64,000 nucleotides of DNA from Actinopolymorpha pittospori (lineage in GTDB: Bacteria; Actinomycetota; Actinomycetes; Propionibacteriales; Actinopolymorphaceae): NCBI RefSeq assembly GCF_014873875.1, contig NZ_JADBEM010000001.1, positions 10,284,717 through 10,348,716 on the forward strand, read 5' to 3'. The notes under the pieces were generated by a model. That model saw nothing but the letters and a program-made list of their open reading frames with translations. It did not search any database and was not told the origin of the DNA. Both the position numbers and the translations under genes were made by a program. Positions 1 to 8,462 of this stretch are shown here, in pieces (position 1 is the first letter of the stretch; each line of letters begins with the position of its first letter).

Positions 1-1269
1 GAGTTCTGCCTGCGCCGTCTTCTGCGCCTTGTCTGCCTCCTTGGCCGGATCAGCGCCCTTCTTGATGATGTTGGTGAGCATGTCACCGAACGCCGTACCC
101 ATCTTCGGCGTCCAGGCCGGGTTGTCGGTGAAGCCGTGGTCGGCGGCCAACTTCACCGCGTCGGCGGCGGCGCCGCTCTGCAGCTTCGTGGCCTTGGCGG
201 CAAGGCTCTTTCGCGGCGGGATGTGGAATCCGTAACTGAGGTTCCAGTCCTCCTGGAAGTCGGTCTTGTCGATCCACAGCCAACGGACGAAGGCCTTGGC
301 GGCCTCGACGTCGCGACTCTTCGCGGAGACGAACTGCGTCCAGCCGCCGGAGTAGACGCTGTCCTTGCCCTGCGCGTCGAGTTTGGGGAACGCCAGCACG
401 CCCACGTCGTCGCCGAACTTCTTCAGGATGGCGGGCATCGCCCACAGGCCGATCCACTGCATGGCGACGAGTTCGTTGAGGAAGGCGCCCGGGTCGGTCC
501 AGTCGGTCGGCGCACCCAGCAGAATCGACTTGCTGGCATTGAGTTCGTGCAGCTTGGCGTAGGCCTGGAGTGCCCGCGGCCCCGCGAAGTTGGGCTTCTC
601 GTCGTCGGTGAGGTAGCTGCCTCCGGAGGACCACAGTGCCGGTCCGCCCAGTGCGAGCCCGCCGTCGTTGCCGACGAACATGCCCTTCATGGTCTTGGTC
701 GTCAGTGCCTTGGAGGCCTCGATCAGGTCGTCGATCGTGGTCGGCGGCTCGATCCCGGCCTTGTCGAGCAGACTCTTGCGGTAGTAGATGAGCTGGGGGT
801 CATCGATCATCTTGATGCCGTAGACCTTGCCGTCCACGGTGTTCTGGGCGAGGTCGTTGGGGTTGAGGTCGTCCTTGACGTCCTCGATGATGTCGTCGAG
901 CGCGACGACCTGCTTGCTCTGCACCATGGCGATGTTGAGCTGGCTCTCGAAGACGTCCGGCCCCTTGTCGGAGAGCAGGCCGGAGGAGAGCTTGGAGGCG
1001 TAGTCGCCCGGTGTCCACTGCACGTTGACACCGGCTTTGGTGTAGGCCTTCGCGTAGCGCAGGGCGGCTTCCTTGGTGCCGGCCTCGCCGTACTGGTGAT
1101 ACCACTGCGACAACGCGACACCATCACCATCACCGCCGCCCCCGCCACCCGACGGGCGACCGGTGTTTCCGCCGCACGCCGCGGCCAGGGCGCCGAACGC
1201 GGCCAGTCCACCCGCATGGCGGAGGAAGTGCCGCCGGTTCAGACCGCGAGAGGGTTCGGTGGGGCTCAT
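1..1269 (-). CDS. ABC transporter sugar-binding lipoprotein (family 1), C-terminus off window
   Basis: Extracellular solute-binding protein that would deliver a carbohydrate to an ABC importer. The start ATG lies at 1269-1267. The N-terminus has a twin-arginine-like NRRHFLRH stretch, a hydrophobic segment and a lipobox ending ALAAAC with Cys32 as the lipid anchor, followed by a Gly-rich linker. The body has family-1 features such as the GPDVFESQ and MQWIGLWAMP segments and a W-rich C-lobe. About 423 residues are visible and the frame is still open at base 1, so the C-terminus and any permease genes lie outside the window. A possible 5'-leader hairpin (ccacc/ggtgg) lies near 1348-1360. The substrate cannot be read from the sequence. 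Confidence 0.9.
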   Translation of the reverse strand, partial: MSPTEPSRGLNRRHFLRHAGGLAAFGALAAACGGNTGRPSGGGGGGDGDGVALSQWYHQYGEAGTKEAALRYAKAYTKAGVNVQWTPGDYASKLSSGLLSDKGPDVFESQLNIAMVQSKQVVALDDIIEDVKDDLNPNDLAQNTVDGKVYGIKMIDDPQLIYYRKSLLDKAGIEPPTTIDDLIEASKALTTKTMKGMFVGNDGGLALGGPALWSSGGSYLTDDEKPNFAGPRALQAYAKLHELNASKSILLGAPTDWTDPGAFLNELVAMQWIGLWAMPAILKKFGDDVGVLAFPKLDAQGKDSVYSGGWTQFVSAKSRDVEAAKAFVRWLWIDKTDFQEDWNLSYGFHIPPRKSLAAKATKLQSGAAADAVKLAADHGFTDNPAWTPKMGTAFGDMLTNIIKKGADPAKEADKAQKTAQAEL

Positions 1270-1476
1270 GCGGACACCTCCGATAGACCTTGGCAGCCGG
1301 GGAAGTCACGGCTTTCGAATCGTCCTCGCTGGTGCGATCCGGCGCGGCCACCAAAGGTGGGGCGCCGATGATCTTGCCACGTTGGAGAACGTTCGCAGGC
1401 CATCGGAACGACGTCAAGACGTAATTCGCGGTGAACCTGGAGTTGGCCAGGGAGGGCACGCTCTCACCGGACAGAG

Positions 1477-1544
1477 CTGAGCCCGCGCCAGGGCGGCCCA
1501 GATCGCGGAGGCGGGCGATCTGGACCTTCCGAGCGCGGGCTCAG
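1477..1544. repeat. Large two-stage inverted repeat
   Basis: The outer arms CTGAGCCCGCGC (1477-1488) and GCGCGGGCTCAG (1533-1544) are perfect 12-bp complements. Nested inside, CCAGATCGC (1498-1506) pairs with GCGATCTGG (1515-1523). No T-run follows on either strand, so it is not an obvious intrinsic terminator. It may be a transcription attenuator, a bidirectional end or a mobile-element remnant. Confidence 0.6.
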
Positions 1545-1550
1545 AAAGCT

Positions 1551-1620
1551 CCTGCGGTGGTGCCTGGGGTCCTACGGTGACACTGGCTCCTGCGGTGACA
1601 CTGGCTCCTGCGGTACCGCT
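1551..1620. repeat. 18-bp tandem repeat
   Basis: The unit CCTGCGGTGACACTGGCT occurs at 1571-1588 (one mismatch) and 1589-1606, followed by a partial copy at 1607-1620. A degenerate copy precedes it at about 1551-1570. It is not inside a recognised gene. Confidence 0.7.
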
Positions 1621-2406
1621 GCGGCCACGCCTACGCCATGGCCCCGGTGCTGCTCACACTTCCCCGGCGCGGGTCTGCACACTCGTCACGCTACGACGAG
1701 GGCTCCTCGACGGCCTGCCCTCGACCGTTTCGGTCGCCCCGGTCGTCCAACCAGTAGATGCCGCCGAACCCTCCGGTCCCGTCGCTCACGCAGAAGACCA
1801 GCGAATCGCGAGGCTGGCCACGCGATCCCCAGACCTCAGACGTCGGATCAGCGCGCGACGCGCCCTCACCCACGAACCTCGCGGACTCGCGCTCAGTCGG
1901 CTCCTCCATGGTGCGCCTTCCGTGCACAGGCCGGTGCGCGGCCACCCGAAGTTCGGCGATCCACAACCTACGGTGTGGCCACCTCAGCTTTGGTCGATCG
2001 CGCCCGTACGAATTCTGCGTGAGAGCGCGTCGTTGACGAACTCTCACCCCGTTGGACGAACTCGTACGCCGGGAGCGGGTCTTGGCCCACGACGCCGTAC
2101 ACAACCCGGCGGGGCTTCGTCGCGTTGGACTCCACTTGCCGGAGCCTCGAATTGTGCACCCCTCCGAAGGCGGTCCGCTACCCGGCCCGACACTTCGAGT
2201 GTCCAGCCGATCGGATCAGCGACCGCATCCGCCGCGTTGGTCCCACACGCCCATCCGGAAGCGGAGCCGCCGTCGATGTGGACGGCCGAGGTTGCTCACA
2301 TCTCCGGGAGCGCTGCACCCATCGTGGCCTGTACGGAGCGTCGGGACCGGGCGTTTCCGCAAATTCCCTGGCCACGGCGACACGCAAGTCGTCACCCGGC
2401 TGGCCG

Positions 2407-2462
2407 TCACGGGCCGGTGCTCATGGGCCGGTGGTCACGGGCCGGTGGTCACGGGCCGGTGG
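2407..2462. repeat. 14-bp tandem repeat, four copies, at the iclR 3' end
   Basis: The unit TCACGGGCCGGTGG is repeated at 2407-2420, 2421-2434, 2435-2448 and 2449-2462, with one mismatch in each of the first two copies. The stop codon of the IclR gene lies inside the last unit, so the final residues of that protein are encoded by the repeat. Confidence 0.8.
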
Positions 2463-3210
2463 TCACGAACTCCAGCACCCGAGCGATCCGCCGCGCCGCG
2501 TGGCTCAGCTGGGAACGCCGCTCGAAGAACCGGGGTAGGCGACGTCTGGAGACCGAGACGGCCAGCGCGCCGAGCAGGGAGTGCCCGCGGACGGGGGCGG
2601 CGACCCAGATGGCGGTGCCGCCCGCGTACTCCTCCTCCGTCTCGGGGTCGGTGGGAGAGGGCTCGGCCAGCCGGTCGTAGAGGGCCGTCGGGTCGGTGTA
2701 GGGCTCCACCCGCGGTGAGGTGACGCCCTGCCGGCGAAGGTGGGCGGCACGCTCCGGCGCCGGCAGGCAGGCCAGCAGGCAACTGCTCAACGCGGCCGCG
2801 TGTGCCGAGTCGCGGAGACCGAGGGAGTCGCCGAAGCGCGGCAGCGCCGGGGTGTCGACGACATCGAGGAGCCTGAGCTCACCGTCGGCGTAGGTCGCGA
2901 AGTACGCCGGGCAACCCAACTCGTCGTTAAGCATCCGCAGGGTCGGATGAGCGCGCGCCGCGATCAACTGGTCGCGTCCTCGGCGCAGCAACGCGTGCAC
3001 CCGGTCTCCGAGCAGGTAGCCGTCGTCGACGCGGCGCAGGTGCCGCTCGTGGACCAACGTGCGCAGGAGGTGGTTGGTGGTCGGCAGCGGCTCGCCGGTC
3101 TGATGGGCGAGTGCGCGCGCGGGCAGCGGACGGTCGGAGGCGGCGACGACATCGAGGAGGCGCAGCGCCCGGCGTACCGATCCGATCGGCGTGTACTCGT
3201 CGTGCCGCAC
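2449..3210 (-). CDS. IclR-family transcriptional regulator
   Basis: A 253-residue DNA-binding regulator. The first ~70 residues form the winged HTH (GSVRRALRLLDVVA, then a recognition segment around TTNHLLRTL). The rest is an IclR effector-binding domain with the typical GLRDSAHAAALS and VAAPVRGHSLLGALAVS segments. The GTG start at 3210 is chosen because AGGAGG lies seven bases upstream; an ATG further upstream lacks such a site. It stands alone, convergent with nothing obvious, and its target is not evident. Its 3' end runs into a 14-bp tandem repeat. Confidence 0.88.
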   Translation of the reverse strand: MRHDEYTPIGSVRRALRLLDVVAASDRPLPARALAHQTGEPLPTTNHLLRTLVHERHLRRVDDGYLLGDRVHALLRRGRDQLIAARAHPTLRMLNDELGCPAYFATYADGELRLLDVVDTPALPRFGDSLGLRDSAHAAALSSCLLACLPAPERAAHLRRQGVTSPRVEPYTDPTALYDRLAEPSPTDPETEEEYAGGTAIWVAAPVRGHSLLGALAVSVSRRRLPRFFERRSQLSHAARRIARVLEFVTTGP

Positions 3211-3332
3211 CGTCGACCTCCTCCTGACGTGAACGGAACCGTATCGCCGCGACCAGGACATCGACAACGATACGTGCTCAATCGATCACGAATCGTGTCC
3301 AAACCGTGCCGCCGGCGCGACGGGGAGTCGGC

Positions 3333-4250
3333 CTACTCGTGAACCGCGTGCTCGTGGGCGCGGTGCTTCGTCGACTCGATCTGGAACGTCGAGTGTTCGA
3401 GGTCGAAGTGGCCGGCCAGGCACTCACCCAACGCGTCCAGCACGCGTCCGGTGTCGCCGCCGGCGATGGTGGTCTCGGTGACCACGACGTGCGCGGACAG
3501 GACGGGAAGCCCTGAGGTGATGGTCCAGGCGTGCAGGTCGTGGACGTCGACGACGCCGTCGGTGCGGACGATGTGGCGGCGTACGTTCTCCAGGTCGACG
3601 CCCTTGGGTACCGCCTCCAGCAGCACGTCGACGGCATCCCGCAGCAGCGCCCAGGCGCGGGGCAGGATCATCAGGGCGACCGCGAGGGAGGCGATGGCAT
3701 CGACCTGCCGCCAGCCGGTCAGGACGATGACCAACGCCGCCACCAGGACCGCGACCGAGCCGAGCAGGTCGCCGAGCACCTCGAGGTAGGCGCCGCGCAG
3801 GTTCAGCGAGGTGGACTGCTCGCGGTGGAGCAGCAGCAGCGACGCGGTGTTGGCCACCAGGCCGACACTCGCCACCACCAGCATCAGTGTCGAGCCGACC
3901 TCGGGCGGTGCGAACAACCGCTGGACCGCCTCGACCACGATGAACAGCGCGAGCGCGAAGAGGACGACGGCGTTGGCCGCGGCGGCGAGGATCTCCACCC
4001 GCTGCCAGCCGAACGTACGCCGCACGGTCGGTGCCCGCTGGGCCAGCGTCACCGCGACCAGCGCCAGGACGATCCCGGCGGAGTCCGCAGCCATGTGTCC
4101 GGCGTCGGCGAGCAGCGCCAGCGAACCGGACAGCACCGCGCCGACGACCTCGACGACGAACACCGAGGCGGTGAACCCGAGCACCAGCGCGAGGCGGCGG
4201 CGATGGGCTCCCGTGACCGTCACGTGCCCGTGGCCGTGGCCGGCGCCCAT
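3333..4250 (-). CDS. Cation diffusion facilitator (CDF) heavy-metal efflux protein
   Basis: Membrane antiporter exporting divalent metals, most likely Zn2+ or Co2+, in exchange for protons. The 305-residue protein begins with a His-rich GHGHGH stretch. It has about six hydrophobic segments, the metal-site motif LLADAGHMAADSAG in helix II and its partner YLEVLGDLLGS in helix V, then a cytoplasmic domain with DLHAW and further His residues. Its ATG overlaps the stop of the upstream ArsR-type gene by one base (TGATG), so the two are co-transcribed and presumably metal-controlled. Confidence 0.93.
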   Translation of the reverse strand: MGAGHGHGHVTVTGAHRRRLALVLGFTASVFVVEVVGAVLSGSLALLADAGHMAADSAGIVLALVAVTLAQRAPTVRRTFGWQRVEILAAAANAVVLFALALFIVVEAVQRLFAPPEVGSTLMLVVASVGLVANTASLLLLHREQSTSLNLRGAYLEVLGDLLGSVAVLVAALVIVLTGWRQVDAIASLAVALMILPRAWALLRDAVDVLLEAVPKGVDLENVRRHIVRTDGVVDVHDLHAWTITSGLPVLSAHVVVTETTIAGGDTGRVLDALGECLAGHFDLEHSTFQIESTKHRAHEHAVHE

Positions 4251-4759
4251 CAGTCGGACTCCTCGGCCGAGGTCGACCTGCGGCCCGGCCGGTGGTGGGC
4301 ACGGGTCGGCGCGGCCTCGTGGGACCGCGCCGGACGGGAGCGGTGTGAGCCGTGCGGTGCACCCGACACGGGTTGGGTGGGGCGCCGTCCGGCCTCGGTC
4401 GCCGCGGACGATGCCGCGGGCGGCACCGCGACCTGGGACTCCACCTCCACGTCGCAGACGTCGGGGCGGTCGGCCTCCCCGACCACCTGGAGGAACTCCA
4501 GGAGGGCGTGGGCGAGGTGCGGACTGGCGAGCTCGTAGCGCACCTGGCGCCCCTGCGGCGTCGCCGCGACCAGGCCGCAGCCGCGCAGGAAGGTGAGGTG
4601 GTTGGAGACGTTGGAGCGGGTCAGGTCGAGCGCCTCCGCGAGCTGGGCGGGGTAGACCGGGCCGGCGACCATGGCGAGCAGCATGCGGCAGCGCGTCGGA
4701 TCGGCGATGGCCCGGCCCAGGCGGGACATCGCCTCGACGCCGGCGGAAGGTGCGGACAC
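4250..4759 (-). CDS. ArsR/SmtB-family metal-responsive repressor
   Basis: Winged-helix repressor expected to release DNA when it binds metal, controlling itself and the CDF exporter downstream. The HTH core is DPTRCRMLLAM...DLTRSNVSNHLTFLRGCGLV at about residues 20-65. A Cys in DVCDVEVES lies further along. The C-terminal ~50 residues are low-complexity, Pro/Arg/His-rich and atypical of the family. The GTG start at 4759 has GGAGG almost abutting it, so an internal ATG at residue 11 is an alternative. A perfect palindrome lies 11 bases upstream. Confidence 0.9.
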   Translation of the reverse strand: MSAPSAGVEAMSRLGRAIADPTRCRMLLAMVAGPVYPAQLAEALDLTRSNVSNHLTFLRGCGLVAATPQGRQVRYELASPHLAHALLEFLQVVGEADRPDVCDVEVESQVAVPPAASSAATEAGRRPTQPVSGAPHGSHRSRPARSHEAAPTRAHHRPGRRSTSAEESD

Positions 4760-4769
4760 GCCTCCGATA

Positions 4770-4787
4770 GTACAGCCATAGCTGTAC
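4770..4787. promoter_or_regulatory. Palindromic operator of the ArsR-CDF operon
   Basis: GTACAGC-CATA-GCTGTAC is an 18-bp perfect dyad directly upstream of the arsR-like start. Position and symmetry fit a SmtB/CmtR-type operator; the identification is inferred from context. Confidence 0.7.
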
Positions 4788-4907
4788 CGTCAACGGGTCG
4801 TCGTCGAGGCCGGGTCGTCGCCGCGGCACGAATCCGTCCCCACGGTACGGACCGCCCCCACAGCACAAATCCATCCACAACTCGCAGGGACCCGGCCAAG
4901 CAGGCGC

Positions 4908-5699
4908 CTACCGGGCGAGCCATCCTCCGTCGACCGGGATCACCGCACCCGACACGTAGTTGGAGGCGGGCGCGGCCAGGAAGACCACCGCGCCGGCCAG
5001 GTCCTCCGCGCGGCCCCACCGGCCCGCCGGGATCCGGTCCAGGATCGCCTTGCTGCGCTCCGGGTCGGCGCGCAGCGGACCGGTGTTGTCGGTGGCGATA
5101 TAGCCGGGTGCGATGGCGTTGACGTTGATGCCGTACGACGCCCATTCGTTGGCGAGAGCGCGGGTCAGCCCCGCGAGCCCACTCTTCGCGGCGGTGTAGG
5201 CGGCGACGTTGATGCCGCCCTGGAAGCTCAGGACGGACGCGGTGAAGATGACCTTGCCGCTTCGCCGCGCGACCATCCGGCGGCCCAGCTCGCGGGTCAG
5301 GGCGAACTGCGCGGACAGGTCGACCGCGAGCACGTCGTCCCAGTCCTCGTCCGGGTAGTCGACCGCGGGGGCGCGGCGGATCGTTCCGGCGTTGTTGACG
5401 AGGATGTCGACCGGCCGCTCACGGGCCGCTACCCCACGGGCGAAGCCCAGGACCGCCGCCCGGTCGGCGAAGTCGACCTGGTGCGCCTCGAACTCACGGC
5501 CGAGGCCCGTCACCGCGCGCTCGACCTCGCTCCCGCTCGGCTCCAGCTGGGCGCTCACCCCGATGACGTCCGCACCCGCGCCGGCCAGTGCTGTCGCCAT
5601 CGCCTGGCCGAGGCCCCGCCGCGCGCCGGTGACGAGCGCGACCTTGCCGGTCAGGTCGAACAGGCCGGCGGACGCGGGTGTCTCGTGCGGTCCGGTCAC
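4908..5699 (-). CDS. SDR oxidoreductase, gluconate 5-dehydrogenase / 2-deoxy-gluconate 3-dehydrogenase type
   Basis: NAD(P)-dependent short-chain dehydrogenase of 263 residues, probably oxidising or reducing a keto-sugar acid in the cytoplasm. Visible motifs: nucleotide-binding TGARRGLG near residue 23, NNAG at about 98, a catalytic Ser in TASVLS and YTAAKSG (YxxxK), and the C-terminal PVDGGWLAR typical of KduD/IdnO relatives. The GTG start at 5699 overlaps the stop of the upstream dehydrogenase (GTGA), so the pair is translated together. The pairing resembles idnD-idnO, but the substrate is inferred. Confidence 0.9.
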   Translation of the reverse strand: MTGPHETPASAGLFDLTGKVALVTGARRGLGQAMATALAGAGADVIGVSAQLEPSGSEVERAVTGLGREFEAHQVDFADRAAVLGFARGVAARERPVDILVNNAGTIRRAPAVDYPDEDWDDVLAVDLSAQFALTRELGRRMVARRSGKVIFTASVLSFQGGINVAAYTAAKSGLAGLTRALANEWASYGINVNAIAPGYIATDNTGPLRADPERSKAILDRIPAGRWGRAEDLAGAVVFLAAPASNYVSGAVIPVDGGWLAR

Positions 5700-6721
5700 G
5701 AGGTGGCCTGGCAGTCGATCAACACCTTCATGACGCCGCCGCCGGACTCCAGTGCCTCGAACGCCTCGGTCGCGCCGGAGAGCGGCACGACGCGGGAGAT
5801 GAGTTCCTTGGCGGGGACCTCGCCGCCGGCCACGAGCTTCACGGCGGTCTCGAAGTCCTCGCGCGTGTAGACGCGGGTGCCGAGGATGGTGAGCTCCCGC
5901 AGGAAGAGGCGGTTCAGGTCGACGAGGCGTGGCTCGGAGTGGATCGCGACGACTACCATGCGGCCGCGGACGCCGAGGACGTCCGTCGCGGTCCGTACGC
6001 CGGCGGCCGCTCCCGAGACCTCGAAGGCCACGGGCGCACCGGCGCCGGAGGTCCAGTCCTGGACGTAGGCCGCGACGTCGGTCTGCCCGGGGTCGATCAC
6101 GGTCAGGCTGAGCTGCTCGGCGACGCCTCGGCGGTGCGGGTCGAGTTCGAGGACGACGACCTCCGCGCCCTGCGCTTGCGCGACCCGGGCGACCAGCAGA
6201 CCGATCGGCCCGCCACCCACGACCACGGCCTGCTCGCCGGCCCGCAGGTCGGCCCGGCGTACGTCGTGCACGGCGACCGCGGTCGGCTCGACCAGTGCCG
6301 CCTGGTCGAGCGGCAGGTCCGAGGGCAGGCCCAGGACGACCTCGGCCGGGACCGTCCAGCTGCCCTGCATCGCCCCGGCGATGTCGACGCCGATGACCTT
6401 CAGCGTCTGGCAGACGTGCGTGTGCCCCGCACGGCACGCGGCGCAGGTGCCGCACCACCGCAGCGGCATGACGGTCACCGGGTCGCCCACCTGCCACGGC
6501 GTCACACCTTCGCCGACCTCGGCGATCCGGCCGGAGGACTCGTGGCCGAGGACCGCCCGCTCCGGCACCCGGTCGTCCATCGCGCCGTGCCGAATGTGCA
6601 GGTCGGTGCCGCAGATCCCGGCGTAGGCGACCTCGATGCGGACCTCACCAGGTCCGGGCGGGACAGGGTCCCGCTCCTCCACGAGAAGGGTCGGGTCACC
6701 TGTGTAGATCGCTGCGCGCAT
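5696..6721 (-). CDS. Zinc-dependent alcohol/polyol dehydrogenase (MDR family)
   Basis: Medium-chain dehydrogenase of 341 residues. It has the catalytic zinc ligands GICGTDLH and GHESSG, a structural-zinc loop (WCGTCAACRAGHTHVC) and the NAD-binding GGGPIGLL. It resembles L-idonate 5-dehydrogenase and threonine dehydrogenase-like proteins. The start ATG at 6721 is preceded by GAGGAGAG. It is the first gene of a two-gene operon with the SDR gene, suggesting sequential oxidation and reduction of a sugar acid or polyol. Confidence 0.9.
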   Translation of the reverse strand: MRAAIYTGDPTLLVEERDPVPPGPGEVRIEVAYAGICGTDLHIRHGAMDDRVPERAVLGHESSGRIAEVGEGVTPWQVGDPVTVMPLRWCGTCAACRAGHTHVCQTLKVIGVDIAGAMQGSWTVPAEVVLGLPSDLPLDQAALVEPTAVAVHDVRRADLRAGEQAVVVGGGPIGLLVARVAQAQGAEVVVLELDPHRRGVAEQLSLTVIDPGQTDVAAYVQDWTSGAGAPVAFEVSGAAAGVRTATDVLGVRGRMVVVAIHSEPRLVDLNRLFLRELTILGTRVYTREDFETAVKLVAGGEVPAKELISRVVPLSGATEAFEALESGGGVMKVLIDCQATS

Positions 6722-6872
6722 CCACTCTCCTCGGTCGTCGTGTCCGGCTCGGCGGAGCAAGCCTGCAGCGATCATCCTCCAGCCCGGGCCGTGGCGTCCG
6801 CCCAGCGGCTGACGAATGGGGCGAGTCGGACGCCCGAGGCCGGCCAGTTCAGGCCCCCCGGACGCAGGAATA

Positions 6873-6884
6873 TTGAATCTTCAA
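6873..6884. promoter_or_regulatory. TTGAA-N2-TTCAA dyad in the pirin promoter
   Basis: TTGAA-TC-TTCAA lies in the only AT-rich patch between the dehydrogenase operon and the pirin gene, about 65 bases before the pirin start. The form matches many MarR-type operators. No marR gene is adjacent. Confidence 0.5.
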
Positions 6885-6949
6885 CTATCGTTCTGACCGG
6901 CAGGACACCCCGACAGGGTTCCGGCCACATCCGAGTGAAGGAGCCAGCT

Positions 6950-7924
6950 ATGCCAGCGGTCAGTGTCGACAACATCCTCGTCCTGCCCCGCGTCCCCCAG
7001 GTCCCGGCGACGGCGACCGACCGCAAGGTGGTGTCCGTGACCACGGCGCCGAGCGGCTTCGAGGGCGAGGGGTTCCCTGTCCGCCGCGCCTTCGCCGGTG
7101 TGGACATGAGCCAGCTCGACCCGTTCATCCACATGGACCAGATGGGTGAGGTCGAATATGCCCCGGGAGAGCCGAAAGGCACGGCGTGGCACCCCCACCG
7201 TGGTTTCGAGACCGTCACCTACATGATCGACGGAACGATGCGGCACCAGGACTCCAACGGTGGCGGTGGTGTCATCAGCGACGGTGACACGCAGTGGATG
7301 ACCGCCGGTGGCGGCCTCCTGCACATCGAGGCGCCGCCGGAGGAGCTCGTGATGAGCGGCGGCCTGTTCCACGGTTTCCAGCTGTGGGTCAACCTGCCGG
7401 CGCGGATGAAGATGACGGCACCGCGGTACCAGGACATCAACCGTGGGGACGTCTCCCTGCTCAGCACCCAGGACGGCGGTGCCCTGCTCCGCGTCATCGC
7501 CGGCGACGTGGCGGGACACAGTGGTCCCGGCATCACCCACACGCCGATCGCGCTGCTGCACGCGACCGTCTCGCCGGGCGCCGAGGTCAGACTGCCGTGG
7601 CGGCCGGACTTCAACGCGCTCGTCTACGTCATGAGCGGGTCGGGAACGGTCGGCTCCGACCGGCGGCCGGTCCGGACGGGCCAGCTCGCCGTCTTCGGTT
7701 CGGGTGACGCGATCACCCTCGCCGCCGACCAGGCGCAGGAGAGCCGGAGCCCGCAGCTGGACGTTCTGGTCCTCGGTGGGCTGCCCATCCGCGAGCCGGT
7801 GGCGGCGTACGGGCCGTTCGTGATGAACACCAGGCAGGAACTGCTCCAGGCGTTCGAGGACTACCAGGCCGGGCGGCTGGGGAGCATCCCTGCCCAGCCG
7901 CACCCGGGGCACGACGTGCTCTGA
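6950..7924 (+). CDS. Pirin-family protein
   Basis: Bicupin of 324 residues. The N-terminal cupin carries the pirin metal site HPHRGFETVTY at about residues 82-92 and the conserved GGGLLHIE segment. The C-terminal cupin includes LLHATVSPGAEVRLPW. Members bind Fe and act as redox-sensing co-regulators or quercetinases; which applies here cannot be told. The ATG at 6950 follows GAAGGAG. A strong hairpin lies just downstream of the stop. Confidence 0.93.
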   Translation: MPAVSVDNILVLPRVPQVPATATDRKVVSVTTAPSGFEGEGFPVRRAFAGVDMSQLDPFIHMDQMGEVEYAPGEPKGTAWHPHRGFETVTYMIDGTMRHQDSNGGGGVISDGDTQWMTAGGGLLHIEAPPEELVMSGGLFHGFQLWVNLPARMKMTAPRYQDINRGDVSLLSTQDGGALLRVIAGDVAGHSGPGITHTPIALLHATVSPGAEVRLPWRPDFNALVYVMSGSGTVGSDRRPVRTGQLAVFGSGDAITLAADQAQESRSPQLDVLVLGGLPIREPVAAYGPFVMNTRQELLQAFEDYQAGRLGSIPAQPHPGHDVL

Positions 7925-7950
7925 GCGACCCTCGGAGCCGCCGCCTCGAC

Positions 7951-7998
7951 GACGCCGGCCAACTCAGGCGACTCACTTCGCCTGGGCTGGCCGGCGTC
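7951..7998. terminator. Strong hairpin between convergent pirin and VOC genes
   Basis: GACGCCGGCCA (7951-7961) pairs with TGGCCGGCGTC (7988-7998), and CAGGCG (7965-7970) with CGCCTG (7979-7984) inside it. It sits between two converging genes and lacks a long T-run, as is usual for high-GC terminators. Confidence 0.7.
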
Positions 7999-8033
7999 CT
8001 GCTGTCCGGACGACGACCCGCGCCACCCGTGGA

Positions 8034-8387
8034 TCACCTCCGTGGCTGCAGGACGAAGATCGTGTTACCGAACGGGTCGAGCACGTCGAAGGTGCGCGCG
8101 CCCCACGGCTCGTCCTTCGGCGGCTGCCGGATCTCCACCTTCGACCGCCACTCGGCGTAGTAGGCGTCCGCGCTCTCGACCTCCAACGACACGCACGCCT
8201 GCCTGCCGTGGCCGGCCATCGGAGCATCGATCGTCAGGCGGATCGTGCCGCGCTCGAGCCCCAGTAAGCCGGTCATGCCGTCGTCTGAGGCTTCGAGGAC
8301 GACGCGGAAACCGAGCGCGTCGACGTAGAACTTCCGGGCCGTACGGAGGTCGTCGGCGGGCAGGATCGGGATCGCTCGCTCTGTCAT
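8034..8387 (-). CDS. VOC-superfamily (glyoxalase/bleomycin-resistance-like) protein
   Basis: A 117-residue single VOC module. It begins RAIPILPADDLRTARKFYVDALGF and ends with the DPFGNTIFVLQP strand typical of the fold. A bleomycin-resistance or dioxygenase-like role is possible, but no substrate-specific residues can be assigned. The ATG at 8387 has no clear ribosome-binding site, so it may be leaderless. It converges on pirin. Confidence 0.85.
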   Translation of the reverse strand: MTERAIPILPADDLRTARKFYVDALGFRVVLEASDDGMTGLLGLERGTIRLTIDAPMAGHGRQACVSLEVESADAYYAEWRSKVEIRQPPKDEPWGARTFDVLDPFGNTIFVLQPRR

Positions 8388-8462
8388 GGATCGACTGTAG
8401 GTCTGGCGAAACGCCGCACGACAGACCAGCGACCCAGCTCACCGGGTTGGCCGGCCTCGCTG

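Larger units (their letters stand above)
1270..2448. other. 1.2 kb stretch without a recognisable gene
   Basis: Open frames exist here on both strands, but none resembles a known family or has a ribosome-binding site with a convincing start. The part next to 1269 must hold the promoter and leader of the binding-protein gene; an ACGTT-N4-AACGT dyad at about 1379-1392 could be its operator. The rest holds a two-stage inverted repeat and two tandem repeats, listed separately. It may be decayed coding sequence. Confidence 0.5.

Noticed and set aside
136..1371. Long plus-strand open frame over the binding-protein gene
   Set aside because: Arg/Gly/Val-rich shadow frame; the minus strand gives a clear lipoprotein with signal and lipobox.
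1551..1620. Possible CRISPR-like array
   Set aside because: Units are contiguous with no spacers; also true of the arrays at 2407 and 35681.
1691..2104. 137-codon minus-strand frame in the gene-free stretch
   Set aside because: No ribosome-binding site, no family likeness and no coding-type composition.
4251..4880. N-terminal extension of the CDF exporter
   Set aside because: The codons are antisense-like in composition and overlap the ArsR gene; the His-rich start at 4250 fits the family.
5678..6949. Plus-strand frame running into the pirin gene
   Set aside because: The pirin family start is at 6950 with its own ribosome-binding site; the upstream part is antisense of the dehydrogenase.
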